A DNA stretch of 64,000 bases from Pseudomonas solani (GTDB lineage Bacteria > Pseudomonadota > Gammaproteobacteria > Pseudomonadales > Pseudomonadaceae), in contig NZ_AP023081.1 of the NCBI RefSeq assembly GCF_026072635.1, positions 3,096,501-3,160,500 on the forward strand. The letters run 5' to 3'. Positions 35,301 to 43,832 of this stretch are shown here, one piece after another. The stretch's first letter is position 1. Every line of letters starts with the position of its first letter. Under the pieces are notes generated by a model. That model was not told the DNA's origin. It saw only the letters and a program-made list of their open reading frames with translations, and did not search any database. A program made the position numbers and the translations under genes.

Positions 35301-35629
35301 TCGGCTGCCGGACCGATGAAGCGCACGCCGGCCCCTTCGCAGAGGCGGGCGAAGGCGGCGTTCTCGCTGAGGAAGCCGTAGCCCGGGTGCACGGCGTCGC
35401 AGCCGTTGGCCAGGGCGGCGTCGAGCAACTGCTGCATGTCGAGGTAGGCGGCCGCGCCACGGCCCTTGAGCGCCACGGCCTGGTCGGCCTTGCGCAGGTG
35501 CAGGGAGGCGGCGTCGTCCTCGGCGAACACCGCGACGCTGGGGATGCCCAGCTCGGCGGCGGCACGGGCGATGCGGATGGCGATCTCGCCACGGTTGGCG
35601 ATCAGCAGGCGGGTGATGGCTCGGTTCAC
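32360..35629 (-). CDS. Single-chain biotin-dependent acyl-CoA carboxylase (LCC type: BC-BCCP-CT)
   Basis: 1089 aa. Biotin carboxylase in about residues 1-450 (RLLIANRGEIAIRIARAA, ATP-grasp loop GGGGRGMR, MEANPRIQVEH), biotinyl domain with biotinylated Lys518 in VLEAMKMEF, then a complete carboxyltransferase with both crotonase-like halves (about 570-1089). All three activities in one polypeptide match the single-chain long-chain acyl-CoA carboxylases. It makes a malonyl-CoA-type product from an acyl-CoA and bicarbonate. The start is GTG, overlapping the ligase stop by 4 bp (GTGA), so the ligase very likely supplies the acyl-CoA. Substrate unknown. Confidence 0.9.
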   Translation of the reverse strand: MNRAITRLLIANRGEIAIRIARAAAELGIPSVAVFAEDDAASLHLRKADQAVALKGRGAAAYLDMQQLLDAALANGCDAVHPGYGFLSENAAFARLCEGAGVRFIGPAADALDTFGDKARARELAQRCGVPLAAGSNRATSLEEARAFLDSGPIMLKALAGGGGRGMRPVREAAELEEAYARCQSEARGAFGSDALYVERLIEQARHIEVQVVGDGETVSHLWERDCSLQRRNQKVIEIAPAPGLDPALRQRILDAALTLAGAVSYRGIGTFEFLVDDARGDFVFMEANPRIQVEHCITEAVTGVDLVQAQLRIAAGARLAELGLAQPAAPRGFAVQLRVNLETMQADGSARPAGGVISAYEPPSGAGIRVDGYGYAGYATSPSYDSLLAKVIVQGEDFPSALRRAYRALCEFRLEGVASNIHFLQNLLRRPELADNRVSTRFIEQHIAELLAPQQAAHPHLFVSGTSGQAAHNAVADVPADCIALNAPSQGVLVSLDVAEGDAIAVGQAVAVLEAMKMEFVVKASHSGIVRALPVAPGDALFEGAALLYLEPAEVSGDAVASEESIDLAHIRADLAEVLERHAITRDERRPDAVARRRKTGQRTTRENLDDLLDAGSFIEYGALALAAQRRRRSLEELIQQSPADGLVAGLGTVNAAQFGNEAARCMAISYDYTVFAGTQGVMNHKKTDRMLGLAEQWRVPLVLFAEGGGGRPGDTDFVGVAGLDCHTFVAMARLSGLVPVVGVVSGRCFAGNAALLGCCDVIIATRNASIGMAGPAMIEGGGLGSFKAEEVGPTSVQGPNGVIDVLVEDEAEAVDVAKRYLSYFQGTVSDWRCADQRELRHAIPENRLRAYDIRAVIGQLADEGSVLELRRQFAPGMITAFIRIEGKPFGLLANNPMHLGGAIDAQAGDKAARFMQLCDAFDIPMVSLCDTPGFMVGPESEKHATVRHVSRMFVAAASLSVPFFTVVLRKGYGLGAQAMAAGSFHSSMFTIAWPSGEFGAMGLEGAVRLGFAKELAAVENLEERQKLFDKMVAKAYQNGKAINMASFLEIDAVIDPEETRAWLLRGLNTAPKPTPREGRKRPFVDTW

Positions 35630-37317
35630 AGCAATGCTTCCAGTTCGTTCTTCTTGACCTTGCCGGTGGCGGTCATCGGCATGGAGTCGACCAGACGGAT
35701 GTCCGGCACCTTGTAGATGGCCATGGAGGCCTTGCACCACTCGACCAGGCTGGCGCCGGTTTCGTCGCTGCCCGGCTTGAGCACGACGAAGGCGACGGGT
35801 TGCTGGCCGCGCTCCGGGTGCGGGCGGCCGAGCACGGCGCTGGCGAGGATGGCCGGGTGCTGGCCGAGCAGGGCTTCCAGCTCGCTGGGGAACACGCTCA
35901 TGCCGTTGACCTTGAGCATTTCCTTGCGTCGGCCGAGGTAGCGGATGAAACCCTGCTCGCTGATCACGCCGAGATCGCCGGTGTGCAGCCAGCCGCCGCG
36001 CAAGGCTTCGGCGCTGGCCTCGGGGCGCTGCCAGTAGCCCTTGAGCAGGGAGGGCGAGCGCAGGCACAGCTCGCCTTCGCTGCCCAGGGGCAGCAGCTCG
36101 CCGGTGTCGAAATCGCAGACCTTGAACTCGGTGCCCGGCACCGGCAGGCCGACGAAGGTGGGCTGGGCGCGCAGGTCGAAGTCGTTGTCTTGCAGGCCGG
36201 CGGTGAAGGTGTCGCAGGTGTGGGTTTCGGTCATGCCGAAGCTGAATTCGAACAGGGTGCAGCCGGTGAGCTCGCGCCAGCGGCGGCGGTAGTCGAGGGT
36301 GAGCTTCTTGACGAAGGAGATGGCACCGACCTGGCGCAGGGAGGCGAAGTCGAATTCGCCCACGCGGGGGTGGTCCAGCACCTCGGCGGCGCTGTCCACC
36401 AGCAGGCCGCAGTGGCTGACGCGGTAGTGCTGCACGGCGGCCATGAAGGCCGGGGCGTCCCAGCGCGCCAGCAGCACCAGGGTGCAGCCGGCGAACACCG
36501 GGAACAGCAGGCCGGCGTTTTCCCCGGCGATCCAGAACTCGGGGAGGAAGTTGAGGGTGACGCTGTGCTCGTCCATGCCCAGCGCCGTGGGCACGAAGCT
36601 GGCGCAGGTGTAGAGCATGTCGCGGTGGCTGTGGATGCAACCCTTGGGCAGGCCGGTGGTGCCGCCGGTGTAGTTCAGTGCGGCGATGTCATCCAGCTGC
36701 GGGCGGTGCGCAGGCGTGGGCGCGGTGCAGGCGGCGAGGGCGGGGTAGAAGTCGATGAGGTCGTCGCCCGTGACCTTCGGGGCGAACAGCAGGTCCGGCG
36801 CCGGAATCGTCGGCGTGGCCGGGCGCAGCTCGCTGAGGCTGGTGGCGATCACCTGGCGCAGGGCGGTTTCGCCACGCACCTGGCGCACCACCGGCAGCAA
36901 CTGGTCGAAGCACAGCAGCACCTCGGCGCCGCTGTCGTTGAGCTGGTAACTCAGCTCCAGGCCCTTGGACAGCGGGCTGACCGGGGCATGCACGGCGCCG
37001 CACTTGAGGATGCCCCAGAAGGCGATGTGCAGCTGCGGGCAGTTGGGCATGAACACCGCGACGCGGTCCCCCAGGCGCACGCCGAGTTCCACCAGCAGCG
37101 CGGCGCAGCGGTCGCTGAGGCGGTCCAGTTCCGCGTAGTCGAGGGTGTGGCCGTAGAAGTGCAGGGCGGTCTTGCCTGGCTGGCGTCGCGCCCATTCGCG
37201 CAGGTATTCGGTCAGCGGCCGTTCGCCGAGGGGGTACTGCGGCTCGCGCGGGGTGCCGGTGGGCCAGGCGTCGTGCTGGAGCTGGCGCAGGGTGGCCAGG
37301 TACTGGTCTTGGTTCAT
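35626..37317 (-). CDS. AMP-forming acyl-CoA synthetase (acid-CoA ligase)
   Basis: 563 aa, ANL superfamily. Core motif YTGGTTGLPKG (residues 216-226), FSFGMTETHTCDTF (A5-type), LHTGDLGVISEQGFIRYLGRRKEM (hinge region) and the C-terminal ATGKVKKNEL with the catalytic Lys. It activates a carboxylic acid with ATP and CoA. It is first in a two-gene operon with the single-chain carboxylase, which points to activation followed by alpha-carboxylation of an unusual acid. No regulator gene is adjacent. Confidence 0.92.
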   Translation of the reverse strand: MNQDQYLATLRQLQHDAWPTGTPREPQYPLGERPLTEYLREWARRQPGKTALHFYGHTLDYAELDRLSDRCAALLVELGVRLGDRVAVFMPNCPQLHIAFWGILKCGAVHAPVSPLSKGLELSYQLNDSGAEVLLCFDQLLPVVRQVRGETALRQVIATSLSELRPATPTIPAPDLLFAPKVTGDDLIDFYPALAACTAPTPAHRPQLDDIAALNYTGGTTGLPKGCIHSHRDMLYTCASFVPTALGMDEHSVTLNFLPEFWIAGENAGLLFPVFAGCTLVLLARWDAPAFMAAVQHYRVSHCGLLVDSAAEVLDHPRVGEFDFASLRQVGAISFVKKLTLDYRRRWRELTGCTLFEFSFGMTETHTCDTFTAGLQDNDFDLRAQPTFVGLPVPGTEFKVCDFDTGELLPLGSEGELCLRSPSLLKGYWQRPEASAEALRGGWLHTGDLGVISEQGFIRYLGRRKEMLKVNGMSVFPSELEALLGQHPAILASAVLGRPHPERGQQPVAFVVLKPGSDETGASLVEWCKASMAIYKVPDIRLVDSMPMTATGKVKKNELEALL

Positions 37318-37536
37318 CGGGGCCTCGCGCTGGTCTTGTCGTTGTGTCGCGGGATGGCCTTCATCCTAGACAGTCGCGCCCGTTGCAGGACCGATGTTCG
37401 CCCTGACGAATACCCCTCTCTCAGGGTGGCTGATGGAGCTTGCGCGTGTCGTGAGGGCTTTTGTCCTGATCGGACCTTGCCGCCAGGCGCGGGCTGCAGT
37501 ATCTGTGGCGACCTTCCCCTGCCCTCAAGGACGACC

Positions 37537-38433
37537 ATGAACGAATTGCTGCACAGCCTGGACTGGGTGCTGCCCTTGCGCAGCGACGCGCTGACGCCGC
37601 TGATGCGCTTCTTCACCCTGCTGGGGTACGAGAAGTTCATCCTCTTCTTCCTGCCCCTGGGCTACTGGGCCTGGCACCGCACGGTGTTCTTCCGCCTGCT
37701 GGTGCTGGTGGCCATCACCGCACTGCTCAATGCCTGGCTCAAGGATTACTGGCAGGACCCGCGCCCGGACATCGCCCTGCGCATGGACCACGAGGTGGGC
37801 GAGAGCTTCGGCCTGCCCAGCGGGCACGCGCAGATCTCGGTGGTGATCTGGTTCTGGCTGGCCCTGGAGGTGCGCCGCCTGTGGTTCTGGCTGCTGGCCT
37901 GCACCCTGGTGACGGGCATCCTCTTCAGCCGCCTGTACCTGGGGGCCCACGATATCGAGGACCTGATCGGCGGCTCGCTGCTGGGGGCCGCGACCCTGGG
38001 CTGCTTCGCCCTGGCGCAGCGCTGGCAGGGTTGGCGCGAGATTCCGGCGCTGGTGCTGCTGATGCTGATCATCGCGGCCACCGCCCTGGCCTACTTCACC
38101 TGGCATGGCCAGCCGCCGAGCTACGTGCCGCTGCTGGCGGGGCTGATGATCGCGGTGCTGTACGGTTATCGCCACCTGGACTTCTCCATGGAGGTGGCGA
38201 CCTGGCGGCGGGTGCTGGCGGCGACCATCGGCGCGCTGTCGTTCATTGGCCTGCAGTGGGGGCTCAAGCACATCGGCTTTGCCTTCTCCCTCGATGGCCA
38301 GGCCTGGCAGGCGTTCCGTGGCTTGGTGATGGGCGGCTTCGTCGCCGCACTGATGCCCTGGCTGCTGATTCGCCTTGGGCTGCTCAAGGCGCGCCGCGAC
38401 GAGCCGGCCCTGGCGCTGGCCCAGCCCGTCTGA
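37537..38433 (+). CDS. PAP2-superfamily membrane phosphatase
   Basis: 298 aa with 7-8 hydrophobic helices. The three phosphatase motifs are present: KDYWQDPRP (K-x6-RP), PSGHAQ and SRLYLGAHDIED (SR-x5-H). Such enzymes hydrolyse lipid phosphates or pyrophosphates (phosphatidic acid, undecaprenyl pyrophosphate) at the outer face of the inner membrane. C-terminal extra helices (residues about 170-290) extend it beyond the minimal domain. It is divergent from the ligase-carboxylase operon and convergent with the cupin gene. Confidence 0.9.
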   Translation: MNELLHSLDWVLPLRSDALTPLMRFFTLLGYEKFILFFLPLGYWAWHRTVFFRLLVLVAITALLNAWLKDYWQDPRPDIALRMDHEVGESFGLPSGHAQISVVIWFWLALEVRRLWFWLLACTLVTGILFSRLYLGAHDIEDLIGGSLLGAATLGCFALAQRWQGWREIPALVLLMLIIAATALAYFTWHGQPPSYVPLLAGLMIAVLYGYRHLDFSMEVATWRRVLAATIGALSFIGLQWGLKHIGFAFSLDGQAWQAFRGLVMGGFVAALMPWLLIRLGLLKARRDEPALALAQPV

Positions 38434-38455
38434 GGGGCGGGCCGGCAGCCCGGGG

Positions 38456-38845
38456 TCAGGCCGACTGGTTGGCCGGGGCGGGGTAGTGGGTGCTGCGCTC
38501 GGTGTGCTGCGGCACCACCGCCAGCACGGCGGCGTCGCGCCCCTGCAGGCGGTGCCAGAGGCCCCGGGGCACGACCAGGATGGAGCCGGCGCGGATCGTT
38601 TCCTGTAACAGGCCGATGGCGGCGAGCAGGGTGATGTCCAGCTCGCCTTCCAGCACCTGCAGCAGCTTGTCGCCGTCGGGGTGGCGCTCCCAGGGCATCT
38701 CGCCGCCGAGGCGGCCCAGGTGGATGGCGCCCGCGCCAGGGTGGAAGGGCGTCAACTGGGTGAGCGGCTGGAGCTGCGGCTCCAGGGCCATGATCCGGCC
38801 GTTGCGGATGCCGTCGAGTGCGCTGTGGATATCGATCGCCTTCAT
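38456..38845 (-). CDS. Cupin-domain protein
   Basis: 129 aa, a single cupin barrel: LGGEMPWERHPDGDKLLQVLEGELD (metal-binding His and Glu/Asp region) and GSILVVPRGLWHRL. It could bind a metal and a small ligand; no catalytic function can be assigned. It stands alone between a convergent PAP2 gene and the OprD porin gene upstream on the same strand. Confidence 0.83.
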   Translation of the reverse strand: MKAIDIHSALDGIRNGRIMALEPQLQPLTQLTPFHPGAGAIHLGRLGGEMPWERHPDGDKLLQVLEGELDITLLAAIGLLQETIRAGSILVVPRGLWHRLQGRDAAVLAVVPQHTERSTHYPAPANQSA

Positions 38846-38947
38846 GGGTGCCTCCAGGCTGGTTGACCAAGGTCGGGCAGGGCCTGGACGACGTTAACAG
38901 CGGGGCGGGTAGGGCGTGGCTGAAGCTCGGGTAGGACCGCAGCGAAC

Positions 38948-38973
38948 GGCCCCGGCGCGTGCGCACCGGGGCC
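38948..38973 (-). terminator. GC-rich stem-loop downstream of the OprD-like gene
   Basis: GGCCCCGG...CCGGGGCC with a 10-nt loop, starting 16 bp beyond the porin stop. There is no clear T-tract, so termination is only probable. Confidence 0.45.
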
Positions 38974-38989
38974 CTGTTGCGCATGCGCC

Positions 38990-40357
38990 CTAGAACAACG
39001 CCAGGCTGTAGCTGAGGAAGACCCGGTTCTGGTCGACGTCGGTGCTCGCCTGGCTGCGCAGGCTGGCGTTGCGCCAGGTGATGCCCAGGCCCTTGGCCGG
39101 CCCGGCCTGCACCACGTAGGCCAGGGTGAAGTCCCGTTCCCACTCCTGCAAATGCCCGCGTTCGGAGCGGATGCCGCTGCCCTTGAGGTAGGCGAGGTTG
39201 CTGGTCAGCCCCGGCAGTCCCCAGGTGCCGAAGTCCACCCCGTACTGGGCCAGCCAGGTGCGTTCGCCGGCGCGGGCGAAGCTGTTCAGCTGGCGGTCGG
39301 TGATGAGGTAGACGTCGCTGCCGTTGCCCTGGTTGGGCTGGATGAAGTGGCTGTCGCCGGTCAGGCGCTGGTAGCCGGCGCCGAGGGTGTGGGCGCCGAG
39401 GCTCCAACTGAACAGGGCGCTCCAGGCGCGATTGTCCACCCGGCCGCGATGGGCGCCGCTCTCGCCGTTGCCGGGGCCGTAGTAGCCGGCGGCGGTGTAG
39501 CCCTCGGCGCGGCCGCTGCGGCTGGCGTTGCGGCCGGTGGCGCGGGTGTCGAAGTGGCGCAGGTCGGTCTTCAGCGTGCCCAGGGGCAGCGCCTGCTCGT
39601 GGTTGAGGCCGACGAAGTGCTGGCGATAGAAGTCCTCCAGCTGGCCCAGGTAGTACTGCACCTGCAGCTGCTGGCTGACCTGGTAGTCCAGGCCGAGGAA
39701 GTCGAAGGCGTCGCTGTAGCGGGCCGGTGCCGCGCTGACGGCGTTGCCGGGCTTGCGCGGGCTGTTGGCGCCGTTGATGGAAAGGTCGTCGCGGTGGCTC
39801 TGGGCGCGCCCCTTGGCCTGGCGCAGGCGGCCGGCCAGCAGGGTGAGGTCGTCGAAGTCGCGCACCGTCAGCTGGGCGCCTTCGAAGGTCTGCGGCAGCA
39901 GGCGCCCGTCGTTGGCCTTGATCACCGGCAGGCGCGGGATCAGGGTGCCGACCCGTGCCTCGCTGGCGCCGACCCGCAGCTTGGCGGTGAGCCCGAGGCT
40001 GCTGAATTCGTCGCGGGCGCGGCCGTTGTGCTCCAGGGGGAACAGCGCGCTGGGGGTGCGGGCCTGGTCGGCCTTGCCGGCGCGGCCACCGCCGTCCAGG
40101 CGAAGGCCGAGCAGGCCGATGGCGTCGAGGCCGACGCCGACCGTGCCCTCGGTGTAGCCGGATTGGTAGTCCAGGCGCAGGCCCTGGCCCCATTCCTCGG
40201 TCTGGCCGGCGTGGCCGTCGCGGTTGTCCTGGTTGAAGTAGAAGTTGCGCAGCGACAGGGTGGCGTGGCTGTCGTCGATGAAGCCGTCCGCCTCGGCCAG
40301 GCCCATGGCGAGGGCCAGTGACAGGGCGAGGGGGATGCGGGGATGGATGGCGATCAT
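38990..40357 (-). CDS. OprD-family outer-membrane porin
   Basis: 455 aa with a signal peptide (MIAIHPRIPLALSLALAMGLAEA). FIDDSHATLSLRNFYFNQDNRD is the typical N-terminal OprD strand, and the barrel ends VFLSYSLALF. OprD-type channels take up basic amino acids, peptides or organic acids with some specificity. It lies 28 bp from the inositol-monophosphatase-family gene on the same strand as the ABC importer, so it may be the outer-membrane entry for the same substrate (inference). Confidence 0.9.
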   Translation of the reverse strand: MIAIHPRIPLALSLALAMGLAEADGFIDDSHATLSLRNFYFNQDNRDGHAGQTEEWGQGLRLDYQSGYTEGTVGVGLDAIGLLGLRLDGGGRAGKADQARTPSALFPLEHNGRARDEFSSLGLTAKLRVGASEARVGTLIPRLPVIKANDGRLLPQTFEGAQLTVRDFDDLTLLAGRLRQAKGRAQSHRDDLSINGANSPRKPGNAVSAAPARYSDAFDFLGLDYQVSQQLQVQYYLGQLEDFYRQHFVGLNHEQALPLGTLKTDLRHFDTRATGRNASRSGRAEGYTAAGYYGPGNGESGAHRGRVDNRAWSALFSWSLGAHTLGAGYQRLTGDSHFIQPNQGNGSDVYLITDRQLNSFARAGERTWLAQYGVDFGTWGLPGLTSNLAYLKGSGIRSERGHLQEWERDFTLAYVVQAGPAKGLGITWRNASLRSQASTDVDQNRVFLSYSLALF

Positions 40358-40385
40358 GGCGTGTCCTCCTTGTGATCGTGGCGGT

Positions 40386-41174
40386 TCAGGCCTGGTGCAG
40401 GCGCTCCAGGGCCTGGCGGTGCAACTGGGGATCGCCGGCGGCCAGCACGCTGCTGCCGGAGCCAAGGCCGAGCGGGCGGCCCTGCCAGTCGCTGATCACC
40501 CCGCCGGCGCCTTCGATGACCGGCACCAGGGCGCAGTAGTCCACCGGCGCCATGCCGCCGCCGTCGGCCACCAGGTCGATGCGCCCCCGGGCGAGGTTGG
40601 CGTAGGCGCTGCAGGCGGCGCCGTAGAGGCGCCAGCGTGTGGCGTCGCGCAGCCGGGCGAAGGCCGCCAGGTGCTCGGCCGGCAGGCTTTCCGGGTTGCT
40701 GCTGGCCAGCAGCGCGCGGGCCAGCTCGGTGCAGGGGCGGGTGCGCACTGGCTGGCCGTTGAGCCGGGTGGGCTGGCCTTCCGCGCCGACCCAGCGCAGG
40801 CCGGCGATGGGCAGGTCGACCACCCCCAGCACCGGGCGCCCGTCGCGGCACAGGGCGATCAACGTGCCGTACACCGGCACCCCGGCGATGAAAGCCTTGG
40901 TGCCGTCGATGGGGTCGAGCACCCAGCTGTATTCGGCGTTGCGCTGGTGGTCGGGGTACTCCTCGCCCACCACGCCGAACTCGGGCGTGTGGTGGGCGAT
41001 GGCCTCTCGCAGTTCCTGCTCGATGGCGCGGTCGATGGCAGTGACGGGGCTGGCGTCGTCCTTGTCCTCGAAGGGCTGGCCGTCCTGCAGGGCGGTCTGC
41101 CAATGGGCCTGCAGGCGGGCGCGGGCGAGATCGGCGAGGTGTTCGGCGGTGGCGCGGTGGTGGCTGGCGGTCAT
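40386..41174 (-). CDS. Inositol-monophosphatase family phosphatase (histidinol-phosphatase-like)
   Basis: 262 aa. Metal and catalytic motifs EEYPDH, LDPIDGTKAF (D-P-x-D-G-T) and the C-terminal APVDYCALVPVIEGAGGVISDW are intact. The family removes phosphate from inositol phosphates, histidinol phosphate, PAP or sugar phosphates with Mg2+. A his operon is absent; the gene is just downstream of an ABC importer, so dephosphorylation of an imported phosphate ester is more likely than histidine biosynthesis. The start MTASHH is chosen because the longer frame runs into the binding-protein gene. Confidence 0.85.
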   Translation of the reverse strand: MTASHHRATAEHLADLARARLQAHWQTALQDGQPFEDKDDASPVTAIDRAIEQELREAIAHHTPEFGVVGEEYPDHQRNAEYSWVLDPIDGTKAFIAGVPVYGTLIALCRDGRPVLGVVDLPIAGLRWVGAEGQPTRLNGQPVRTRPCTELARALLASSNPESLPAEHLAAFARLRDATRWRLYGAACSAYANLARGRIDLVADGGGMAPVDYCALVPVIEGAGGVISDWQGRPLGLGSGSSVLAAGDPQLHRQALERLHQA

Positions 41175-41188
41175 GTCCGGCTCCGGTG

Positions 41189-42181
41189 TCAGAGGGCTTT
41201 GTCGAGGCCTTTCCAGGCGCTGAGGAAGGCGTCGCGGCCGGCGATGGCGGCCTGCTCGTCGGTGGGGAAGACGGCGATGTCCTTCAGCTCCGGCAGCTCG
41301 ACGTGGGCGCTGACCTCGATGTCGCTGCGGCTCGGCCGGCGGTAGGCCTGCTCCAGCAGAGCGATCTGGGTTTCGCGGCTCAGCAGCAGGTCGTAGAGGC
41401 GTTTGCCGGCCTCGGAGTTGGGGCCATTCTTCACCAGCACCAGAGCCTCTTCGGTGACGAAGGTGCCGTCTGCCGGGTAGACCAGGCGGATCTCCCGCTG
41501 GCCCCCGGCGACATAGGCGTAGGCGTTGCCCTCGAAGGTCAGGCCGACGGTGTATTCGCCCTGGGCCACCTGGTTGAGCACGGCGCTGGAGTTGCGCGAG
41601 ACCACCAGATTGGCGGCCAGGCGGCGGAAGTCGTCCTCGCCCAGCAGCTGGCGCAGGCCCCAGAGCGCGGTATAGGCAGTGGAGGTGGCGGTGGGGTCGC
41701 CGACGATGATCCGCCCCTTCCAGGCCGGGTCCAGCAGGTCGCGCCACTGGGTGGGCTCCTTGAGCCCGCCGAGCTGCTTGCGGTTCACCATCATCACCAC
41801 CACCTGGATGTTGGCGGTGCTCCACAGCTGCTGCGGGTGCTGCTGTGCCTCGGGGATGGCCTGGGCCTGGGGCGAGCGGTAGGGCGCGTAGAGCGCGGTG
41901 AAGGCGCCCAGGGTGTTGGGCTGGGAACTCCAGAACACGTCGGCCCGAGCCGCCTGGCCCTCGGCCTCGATGCGCTTGAGCAGGGCGGCGCTGGAGCCGT
42001 TGACCACGCCGATCTTCAGGCCCGGGTCGAGGCGCTGGCCGCTGTCCAGCAGGGCCTGCACCGCCGAGTCGTTGTTGGTGGTGTAGAGCACCGCCTGCTC
42101 GCGGGCGAGGGCGGGTTGCAGCAGGTTGAGGGCGAGGGCGGCCAGCAGGGCGGGCAGCCGGTGCTTCCAGGTGGCGTTCAT
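41189..42181 (-). CDS. ABC transporter substrate-binding protein (AfuA/2-AEP/Fe3+-type)
   Basis: 330 aa with a signal peptide (cleavage after QPALA). VLYTTNNDSAVQALLDSG, RADVFWSSQP and GRIIVGDPTATSTAYTALWGL are typical of the periplasmic proteins that group with ferric-binding FbpA but also include AfuA (hexose phosphates) and 2-aminoethylphosphonate binders. The paired Tyr ligands of ferric-binding members are not evident, which favours a phosphorylated organic substrate. It is in one operon with the permease and ATPase genes upstream and the phosphatase downstream. Confidence 0.87.
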   Translation of the reverse strand: MNATWKHRLPALLAALALNLLQPALAREQAVLYTTNNDSAVQALLDSGQRLDPGLKIGVVNGSSAALLKRIEAEGQAARADVFWSSQPNTLGAFTALYAPYRSPQAQAIPEAQQHPQQLWSTANIQVVVMMVNRKQLGGLKEPTQWRDLLDPAWKGRIIVGDPTATSTAYTALWGLRQLLGEDDFRRLAANLVVSRNSSAVLNQVAQGEYTVGLTFEGNAYAYVAGGQREIRLVYPADGTFVTEEALVLVKNGPNSEAGKRLYDLLLSRETQIALLEQAYRRPSRSDIEVSAHVELPELKDIAVFPTDEQAAIAGRDAFLSAWKGLDKAL

Positions 42182-42200
42182 GGCGACTCCTTGGTGCGGT

Positions 42201-43832
42201 TCAGAAGACCTTGATGCGGAATACCCGGGTGGCGATGACCACCGGGACCAGGGTGAGCAGGACCAGCACCAGCCCGTAGGCCGCCGCCTGGCCCTGGAGG
42301 CCGGTTTCCACCAGGCGGAAGACCTGGATGGTGATGGTCTCGCGGCCGGCCGAGTACACCACCAGCGAGGCGCTCAGCTCGGCGACGATGGTGGTCCAGG
42401 TGAGCACCGCCGCGGCGGCGACGGCGGGCGCCATCAGCGGCAGCACCACCTTGAAGAAGGAGCGCAGCGGCGGCACGCCGAGGCTGATGGAGGCCTCCTC
42501 GATGGAGTCGGGGATGTTGTAGAGGGTGGCCGAGGCGCTGCGCACGCCGAAGGGGAAACGGCGGATGACGAAGGCCACGACTATGATCGCCGCCGTGCCG
42601 CTGAGGGCCAGCGGGCCGCTGTTGAAGGTCATCACCAGGCCGATGCCGAGCACCGTGCCGGACATGGCCAGGGGCAGCATGGCGAGGTAGTCGATGGCTG
42701 GGGTGAGCAGGTTCTTCTTCTTGATCACCAGGTAGCTGATGACCACGCTGAGCAGGATGCCCACCAGGGTTGCCAGGGCGCCGTAGGCCAGGGTGTTGAG
42801 GATGGGTTCCGGGCTGCGCAGCAGGACCCGCTCCAGGTTCTCCAGGGAGAACTGGCCCCAGTGCATCACCGGCCCCCGCGAGCGGGTGAAGGCGCTGGCC
42901 AGCACCGTCAGCAGCGGCAGCGAGGAAAGCAGGATGAACAGCGCCGTGGCCGCGCCCAGCAGCGCCCCGCGTACCCCACGCAGGCGCTGGGCCGGGGCGC
43001 TGCGGCCCTGGACGATCTCGTAGCGCTTGCGCCCCACCAGCCAGCGCTGGAGGAACAGCACCCCGGCGACGATGGCGATGGACAGGGTGGCCAGGGCGCT
43101 CTGCAGGCCGGCGTTGGTGCCCATCTCGGAGACGAAGCTCAGGTAGGTGAGCACCGAGAGCAGCTGCACCTTGCCGCCCAGCAGGGTGGCGATGGCGAAG
43201 TTGCCCACCACCAGGGTGTACACCAGCAGCCCGGAGGCCAGCACGGCGGGCAGCACCACCGGCAGCATCACCTGCAGGCGCGCCTTGGCCGGCGGCACGC
43301 CGAGGCTCTGGGCGGCCTCTTCCAGCTGGGCGTCGAAGCCGCGGATGGCAGCCAGGGTGCCGAGGTAGATGTAGGTGTAGTAGACCAGGCTCATCACCAG
43401 CACCAGGCCGGGCCAGCCGTAGAAGCTGGGCAGGGCGAGGCCGAGGTGGTCCTCCAGGGCGCGGGTGAGCAGGCCGTTGTTGCCGAGGATCATCAGCCAG
43501 GTCTGGCTGACGATCACCTCCGGGACCACCAGGGTGCACACCGGCAGCACCGCCACCAGGGCCTTGCCGGGGAAGTCGAAGCGCGCGGTGACGTAGGCCA
43601 GGGAGACCCCGAGCACGCTGGCGCAGCCGGTCACCAGGGCGCCCAGCAGCAGGGTGTTGCCGAGGGCGCGCAGGTAGCGCGGGTCGTCCAGCAGCTGGGC
43701 CCAGCCGCTGCCGTCGGCACCGGCCACGCTGCCGTGCAGCAGGTTGGCCAGGGGCCAGAGCAGGAACACCAGCAGCAGCCCCAGGGCGAACAGGGCGAGG
43801 AGCAGCCAGGGGGAAGGCAGGCGCCGGTTCAT
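42201..43832 (-). CDS. ABC transporter permease, fused double-domain (FbpB/AfuB type)
   Basis: 543 aa, about 12 membrane helices in two binding-protein-dependent transport domains. Each half has an EAA-like loop (LEEAAQSLGVPPAKARLQVMLP and IEEASISLGVPPLRSFFKVVLP) that docks on the ATPase. It starts 4 bp inside the ATPase gene's end (ATGA overlap) and is followed by the binding-protein gene after 19 bp. Confidence 0.92.
   Translation of the reverse strand: MNRRLPSPWLLLALFALGLLLVFLLWPLANLLHGSVAGADGSGWAQLLDDPRYLRALGNTLLLGALVTGCASVLGVSLAYVTARFDFPGKALVAVLPVCTLVVPEVIVSQTWLMILGNNGLLTRALEDHLGLALPSFYGWPGLVLVMSLVYYTYIYLGTLAAIRGFDAQLEEAAQSLGVPPAKARLQVMLPVVLPAVLASGLLVYTLVVGNFAIATLLGGKVQLLSVLTYLSFVSEMGTNAGLQSALATLSIAIVAGVLFLQRWLVGRKRYEIVQGRSAPAQRLRGVRGALLGAATALFILLSSLPLLTVLASAFTRSRGPVMHWGQFSLENLERVLLRSPEPILNTLAYGALATLVGILLSVVISYLVIKKKNLLTPAIDYLAMLPLAMSGTVLGIGLVMTFNSGPLALSGTAAIIVVAFVIRRFPFGVRSASATLYNIPDSIEEASISLGVPPLRSFFKVVLPLMAPAVAAAAVLTWTTIVAELSASLVVYSAGRETITIQVFRLVETGLQGQAAAYGLVLVLLTLVPVVIATRVFRIKVF

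Noticed and set aside
32669..35716. A 1015-codon plus-strand frame opposite the acyl-CoA carboxylase
   Set aside because: Antisense shadow of a gene with clear BC, BCCP and CT motifs.
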